From NCBI GenBank assembly GCA_021802085.1, contig JAKAAZ010000057.1, positions 1 to 17,878 on the forward strand: 17,878 bases of DNA, in the 5' to 3' direction. Positions 14,365 to 17,878 of the stretch are shown here, one piece after another. How positions within the stretch are numbered: the stretch's first letter is position 1; the number at the start of each line of letters is the position of its first letter. Below the pieces are notes generated by a model. It worked only from the letters and a program-made list of their open reading frames with translations. It made no database searches and had not been told where the DNA came from. The position numbers and the translations under genes were made by a program. The DNA comes from Acidobacteriota bacterium. Its GTDB lineage: Bacteria; Acidobacteriota; Terriglobia; Terriglobales; Acidobacteriaceae.

Positions 14365-14715
14365 TCAATGGACTTCGATCCGGCTTGCAATTCGATCGTA
14401 TTCCGCGCGCGTCACGATGTGCCGCCGGAGTAACTGCGCCGAATCGTCATACGGGCGGCCGGCAACGATCCTGTCCGCGGCAGCGCTATCGATTCCGGGC
14501 AAGGTCTCTAGATCCGACTTGCTTGCTCGATCGATGTTCAGCGGCCCTTTGCTCCTCAGTCCCTCGACGATTCCCTGCGCGACCGCCTTGCTATCGCGAG
14601 CCGCCGCCGCCGTGGCATTCGCGGTATCCTGGCGAATTTGAGCGAAACTTGGATTCGGCGCAGTACAACCACTTAGACCCACCAGACCGAACAACACAGC
14701 AACAATCCATTTCAT
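14365..14715 (-). CDS. Helix-hairpin-helix (ComEA-like) lipoprotein
   Basis: The 116-residue protein begins MKWIVAVLFGLVGLSGC, a lipoprotein signal with lipobox LSGC and acylated C17. Residues 25-58 are Ala-rich and helical. A ComEA-type helix-hairpin-helix domain follows from about residue 60 (NIDRASKSDLETLPGID, then AAADRIVAGRPYDD), usually a non-specific DNA-binding fold. DNA uptake, as for ComEA, is possible; small HhH proteins of this kind are widespread and often uncharacterised. The start at ATG 14715 is chosen because it begins the signal peptide; a longer frame upstream would bury it. The ribosome site is weak. It diverges from hypF and converges on the cytochrome operon. Confidence 0.8.
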   Translation of the reverse strand: MKWIVAVLFGLVGLSGCTAPNPSFAQIRQDTANATAAAARDSKAVAQGIVEGLRSKGPLNIDRASKSDLETLPGIDSAAADRIVAGRPYDDSAQLLRRHIVTRAEYDRIASRIEVH

Positions 14716-14903
14716 CCGGATATAGATGCCGGACAGTGCCCCCGCGATGTGTGACTCCTCGATTCCTCGTTGGAAAAGCGGCGAGATAGGCTCCTGCGGG
14801 TCGAGAGGCAACGTTCGCCGACAACTTCCCCTCTCATATACCCTGATTGCAGCGGCAGACTTGGGCGCAACCCAGGCTTCGCGTACACGGCACAGGATTT
14901 CCC

Positions 14904-17264
14904 ATGGCCACAACCCGCTCTCTCCCGACAGCACGCAAGCACATCTTCATTCGGGGAGTGGTGCAGGGTGTCGGCTTTCGCCCATTTATCTACAACCTGG
15001 CACATTCCCTTGGATTGGCCGGCTACATCCTCAATTCCTCGTCCGGCGTCACCGTCGAGGTGGAGGGCCCGGACAGTGCCATCGATCAATTCCTGGCTAC
15101 CCTGCGGGCCAGTCCACCTCCGTTGGCACAAATTACAGAGATCGCCCTGACGGAAGTTCCCTTGCAAAATGCAAGGGAATTTTCCATCCGGGAAAGCCAG
15201 GCGGAGCAAGACCACGCCTTTTCGCTGATCTCCCCAGACGTGGCCACCTGCGGGGATTGCTGGCGTGACTTCAGCGACCCGGCAAACCGCCGCTACGGCT
15301 ATCCCTTTGCCAACTGCACCAACTGCGGTCCGCGCTACACCATCGTTCAGGACATTCCCTATGATCGCCCGAACACAACCATGGCCCACTTCCGCATGTG
15401 CGACCAATGCCAGGCGGAATATGACGATCCCGGCAACCGCCGGTTTCATGCCCAGCCAAATGCGTGCCCGGCTTGCGGACCCAGCCTGGTGCTCGTCGAG
15501 AATCGCCAACACGGCGCCGGATCGCATCTACCCACGGCCAGCGACTTTTCCAACAGTCAAAATTCCTCCCTCGCCACTTTGAAAAAGGTCCGAGATTTAT
15601 TGCGCGCGGGCCAACTGATCGCAGTCAAAGGGCTGGGCGGATTTTTACTTGCGTGCGATGCGCAGAACGATGCCGCCGTCGATTTGCTGCGCCATCGCAA
15701 ACGCCGCAGCGACAAACCGTTTGCATTGATGGCGCGCGACCTCGCCGCGGCGAAAACGTTCTGCGTCGTTACGGAGGCCGACCGCGCAGCATTGGAGAGC
15801 CCGCGCCGGCCCATCGTGATTCTGCCGCGTCGCCGTGAGTCGAGGCTCTCGCCGGCAATTGCGCCCGGCAACGACACTGTCGGCGTCATGCTGCCGTATA
15901 CACCCTTGCATTACCTCCTCTTCAGCGATTCCCCCCGGCAGCCCTCGGAGTTCCCCGCGCTGGTCATGACCAGCGGCAATCTCAGCGAGGAGCCGATTGT
16001 CACAGCGAACGAGGAAGCATGGCAGCGGCTCGGTTCGGTGGCCGATTGGTTCTTGTTCCACAATCGCGATATTTATATGCGCGCCGACGATTCCGTGGCG
16101 CGCACATTTCAGGGGCGAGAGCGCGTCCTGCGACGCTCCCGCGGATATGTGCCGCAGCCGGTGGATCTCGGAACTCCGCTGCACGAAATGCTGGCGTGCG
16201 GAGCGGAGTTGAAGCATACCTTCTGCCTGACGAAAGACCATTACGCCATCCTCAGCCAGCACATCGGCGACCTGGAAAATTACGAGACGCTGCGATTTTT
16301 TGAGGAAACGCTGTCCAACCTGAAAAAGCTGTTTCGCGTCGAGCCGCGGGCCGTGGCCTATGACCTGCACCCGAACTATCGCAGCACGCGGTTCGCGCTG
16401 GCTCTGCCGATTGAGCGCAAGATTGGCGTGCAGCACCATCACGCCCACATTGCCAGTTGCATGGCGGAAAATCATGTGCGCGGCAAAGTGATTGGCGTCG
16501 CGTTGGATGGCACGGGATATGGGGCCGACGGAAAAATCTGGGGCGGAGAATTTCTCATTGCCGACTTGGCTGGGTTCGAGCGGCGCGCGCATCTCCGCTA
16601 TGTCCCAATGCCCGGCGGCGATGCGGCGGTGCGTCAACCCTGGCGCATGGCACTCAGCTATCTGCGGGATACGTTCGGCTCCAGTCCACTGCCAGCGGTC
16701 GATTTCCTCCAACATGTCCCAGAAAAACAAGTTGTCCTGGTCGACGCCATGATCGCTCGCCACATTCAGACCATGGAGACCTCTTCCACCGGCCGGCTGT
16801 TCGATGCCGTGGCAGCCATGGTTGGGCTGGGTTCAGAAGTTACCTTTGAAGGCCAGGCCGCCATTGCCCTGGAATCGGCGGCGCAGCCGGGAGTAAGTCA
16901 GCGATATTCCTTCCACATCGAACAAACTGAGCCAATGCAATTGGATATGCGGCCTATGCTGCAGGAAATTGTGCACGACCTTACTCTGAGCAAGCCGGTC
17001 GGCTATATTGCGGCCTGCTTTCACAACACAATATCCGCCGCCATTCTTGAACTCTGCCGGCGTCTTCGCCAGCAGGAAGGACTGACCCGTGTGTGCCTCA
17101 GCGGCGGAGTCTTTCAAAATATGTATTTGCTAAACAGTACTGTAAAAGACTTAGATAGGGATGGATTCCAGGTTTTCCTGCACGCACTGGTCCCCCCAAA
17201 TGACGGAGGAATCTCTCTCGGGCAAGCGGCAATTGCGAATGAAATTCTGCGTCAGGAAGAATAG
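14904..17264 (+). CDS. hypF: Carbamoyltransferase HypF
   Basis: HypF uses carbamoyl phosphate and ATP to make the thiocarbamate on HypE that becomes the cyanide ligand of [NiFe]-hydrogenase. All domains are present in 786 residues: acylphosphatase (RGVVQGVGFRPFIYNLA, about 17-33), paired zinc fingers with C116, C119, C138, C141 and C166, C169, C188, C191, a YrdC-like domain (about 210-400, KPFALMARDL and SGNLSEEPI), and a Kae1-like carbamoyltransferase domain (HHHAHIASCMAENH, then DGTGYGADGKIWGGEF). ATG 14904 has AGGA six bases upstream and fits the family N-terminus; a TTG at 14847 is the alternative. hypC follows after 15 bp. No hydrogenase structural gene is in the window. Confidence 0.96.
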   Translation: MATTRSLPTARKHIFIRGVVQGVGFRPFIYNLAHSLGLAGYILNSSSGVTVEVEGPDSAIDQFLATLRASPPPLAQITEIALTEVPLQNAREFSIRESQAEQDHAFSLISPDVATCGDCWRDFSDPANRRYGYPFANCTNCGPRYTIVQDIPYDRPNTTMAHFRMCDQCQAEYDDPGNRRFHAQPNACPACGPSLVLVENRQHGAGSHLPTASDFSNSQNSSLATLKKVRDLLRAGQLIAVKGLGGFLLACDAQNDAAVDLLRHRKRRSDKPFALMARDLAAAKTFCVVTEADRAALESPRRPIVILPRRRESRLSPAIAPGNDTVGVMLPYTPLHYLLFSDSPRQPSEFPALVMTSGNLSEEPIVTANEEAWQRLGSVADWFLFHNRDIYMRADDSVARTFQGRERVLRRSRGYVPQPVDLGTPLHEMLACGAELKHTFCLTKDHYAILSQHIGDLENYETLRFFEETLSNLKKLFRVEPRAVAYDLHPNYRSTRFALALPIERKIGVQHHHAHIASCMAENHVRGKVIGVALDGTGYGADGKIWGGEFLIADLAGFERRAHLRYVPMPGGDAAVRQPWRMALSYLRDTFGSSPLPAVDFLQHVPEKQVVLVDAMIARHIQTMETSSTGRLFDAVAAMVGLGSEVTFEGQAAIALESAAQPGVSQRYSFHIEQTEPMQLDMRPMLQEIVHDLTLSKPVGYIAACFHNTISAAILELCRRLRQQEGLTRVCLSGGVFQNMYLLNSTVKDLDRDGFQVFLHALVPPNDGGISLGQAAIANEILRQEE

Positions 17265-17279
17265 GGTAGGAGGCAAATT

Positions 17280-17567
17280 ATGTGTCTGGCCATCCCCGGA
17301 AAAGTAGTCGAAGCGTTCGATCAGCACGGTATGCGAATGGCGAAAGTGCAGTTCGGCGGCATCGTCCGCGAAGCCTGCCTGGAGTATGTGCCGGACACCA
17401 AGATCGGCGAGTACGTTCTGGTCCACGTCGGATTCGCCATCAGCAAGGTCGATGAGGAAGAAGCGCACCGCACCTACCAATTGCTGGAAGAGATGGACCA
17501 GTTGACGGAACTGATGGCGCCTGTGGTGGAGGAACAGGAAAACCGCGCGCCGACAAGATTGTATTGA
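17280..17567 (+). CDS. hypC: Hydrogenase maturation chaperone HypC/HybG
   Basis: HypC carries the Fe(CN)2CO unit with HypD and delivers it to the large subunit of [NiFe]-hydrogenase. The N-terminus MCLAIPGKV contains the essential Cys2, and the small-barrel segment FGGIVREACLEYVP is typical. The protein is 95 residues, slightly long for the family. The last residues (about NRAPTRLY) are read from DNA that in another frame encodes an internal part of HypE, so the natural end of hypC has been replaced. A good GTAGGAGG ribosome site lies before ATG 17280. HypD, its obligate partner and usual neighbour, is missing here. Confidence 0.95.
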   Translation: MCLAIPGKVVEAFDQHGMRMAKVQFGGIVREACLEYVPDTKIGEYVLVHVGFAISKVDEEEAHRTYQLLEEMDQLTELMAPVVEEQENRAPTRLY

Positions 17568-17746
17568 GCGGGTACATTGGCGACCATGGCATGGCGATCA
17601 TGTCGCAGCGGGAGAATCTGGAATTTGAAGGCGCCATCGAAAGCGACTGCGCGCCCTTGCATGGCCTCGTCGATGCGATGCTCGACGCCTGCGACACGCG
17701 CATTCTAGATGTCATGTTCGGCGAGCAGCTCCCACGCATTTGTTAG
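17546..17746 (+). pseudogene. hypE: Internal fragment of hypE
   Basis: The frame reads RADKIVLSGYIGDHGMAIM, then EFEGAIESDCAPLHGLVDAMLDAC, and stops at 17744-17746. This is the middle of HypE (VSGxxGDHG followed by SDxAPLxxLV). The expected next motif, RDPTRGG, is absent: after DTRI the sequence diverges (DVMFGEQLPRIC, stop). The N-terminal half and the C-terminal part are gone, as is hypD, which normally lies between hypC and hypE. The fragment starts within the final codons of hypC in another frame and has no convincing own start. It is either a deletion remnant or a trace of misassembly; functional copies would have to be elsewhere. Confidence 0.8.
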
Positions 17747-17815
17747 CGCCTGGCATGCGGCGAGTTACGCCGAAATCCGAATTGAATCAACAGGCAATCC
17801 GTTACGAAAGGCACT

Positions 17816-17878
17816 TTGACGACGCATACCACCCTTTACGCCGCCTTGTTCACCGCTGCCGTGCTTGGCTTTCGCCAC
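17816..17878 (+). CDS. N-terminus of probable nickel/cobalt transporter (3' partial)
   Basis: Only 21 codons are visible before the window ends: TTG start, then a hydrophobic helix ending AAVLGFRH. The last residues look like the opening of the HX4DH motif in the first helix of NiCoT (HoxN/NixA) type permeases. An AAAGG ribosome site precedes the TTG by four bases. Nickel uptake fits the hyp genes beside it. The identification rests on very little sequence. Confidence 0.5.
   Translation, partial: MTTHTTLYAALFTAAVLGFRH

Noticed and set aside
15645..16763. Long minus-strand open frame opposite hypF
   Set aside because: It is antisense to the conserved YrdC and Kae1-like domains of HypF and has no recognisable domain.
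1..17878. CRISPR arrays, tRNA, rRNA, insertion-sequence ends, prophage genes
   Set aside because: No regularly spaced repeats, no cloverleaf or rRNA sequence and no transposase or phage proteins were recognised by eye.

Overview
The window looks like chromosomal DNA of an acidobacterium, probably class Terriglobia. The grounds are GC-rich codon use, an Acidobacteria-style mix of genes (stutzeri-type rhamnose isomerase, long RhaT, MtrB/PioB barrel with a DmsE-family decaheme cytochrome), and short dispersed hairpin repeats. This placement is inference; no rRNA or tRNA gene is present.

Layout. (a) 1-3792: an L-rhamnose locus. A regulator with an IclR-like HTH joined to a sugar-binding domain (cut by the window edge) and L-rhamnose isomerase lie on the minus strand, divergent from the rhamnose/H+ symporter gene rhaT. 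(b) 3782-7684: a defence and plasticity segment. A Vsr, C5-methylase, Eco29kI-like nuclease operon and an antitoxin-type HTH gene are punctuated by three same-orientation copies of a hairpin repeat. A C-terminal gene remnant lies beside the operon. (c) 7699-10039: phosphoglycerate mutase, a zinc alcohol dehydrogenase and a doubtful small ORF, all on the minus strand, with a striking paired palindrome at 8655-8702. (d) 10234-14152: a three-gene plus-strand operon encoding a periplasmic decaheme cytochrome, an outer-membrane beta-barrel and a monoheme cytochrome c. This is a porin-cytochrome conduit for moving electrons across the outer membrane. (e) 14365-14715: a small helix-hairpin-helix lipoprotein, convergent with the conduit. 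(f) 14904-17878: [NiFe]-hydrogenase maturation genes hypF and hypC, then an internal fragment of hypE joined to the end of hypC with no hypD between them, then the start of a probable nickel transporter.

The most interesting system is the conduit in (d). It has MtrA- and MtrB-type parts but, within the window, no extracellular multiheme cytochrome. A small monoheme cytochrome c takes the third place, recalling MtoA/MtoB/MtoD of Fe(II)-oxidising Sideroxydans. The barrel carries exactly six cysteines in three close pairs. The neighbouring hydrogenase maturation genes allow, but do not prove, a link between H2 metabolism and extracellular electron transfer. Second in interest is the repeat-bounded restriction cassette, whose repeats show compensatory changes in their stems. 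Third is the hypC/hypE deletion junction.
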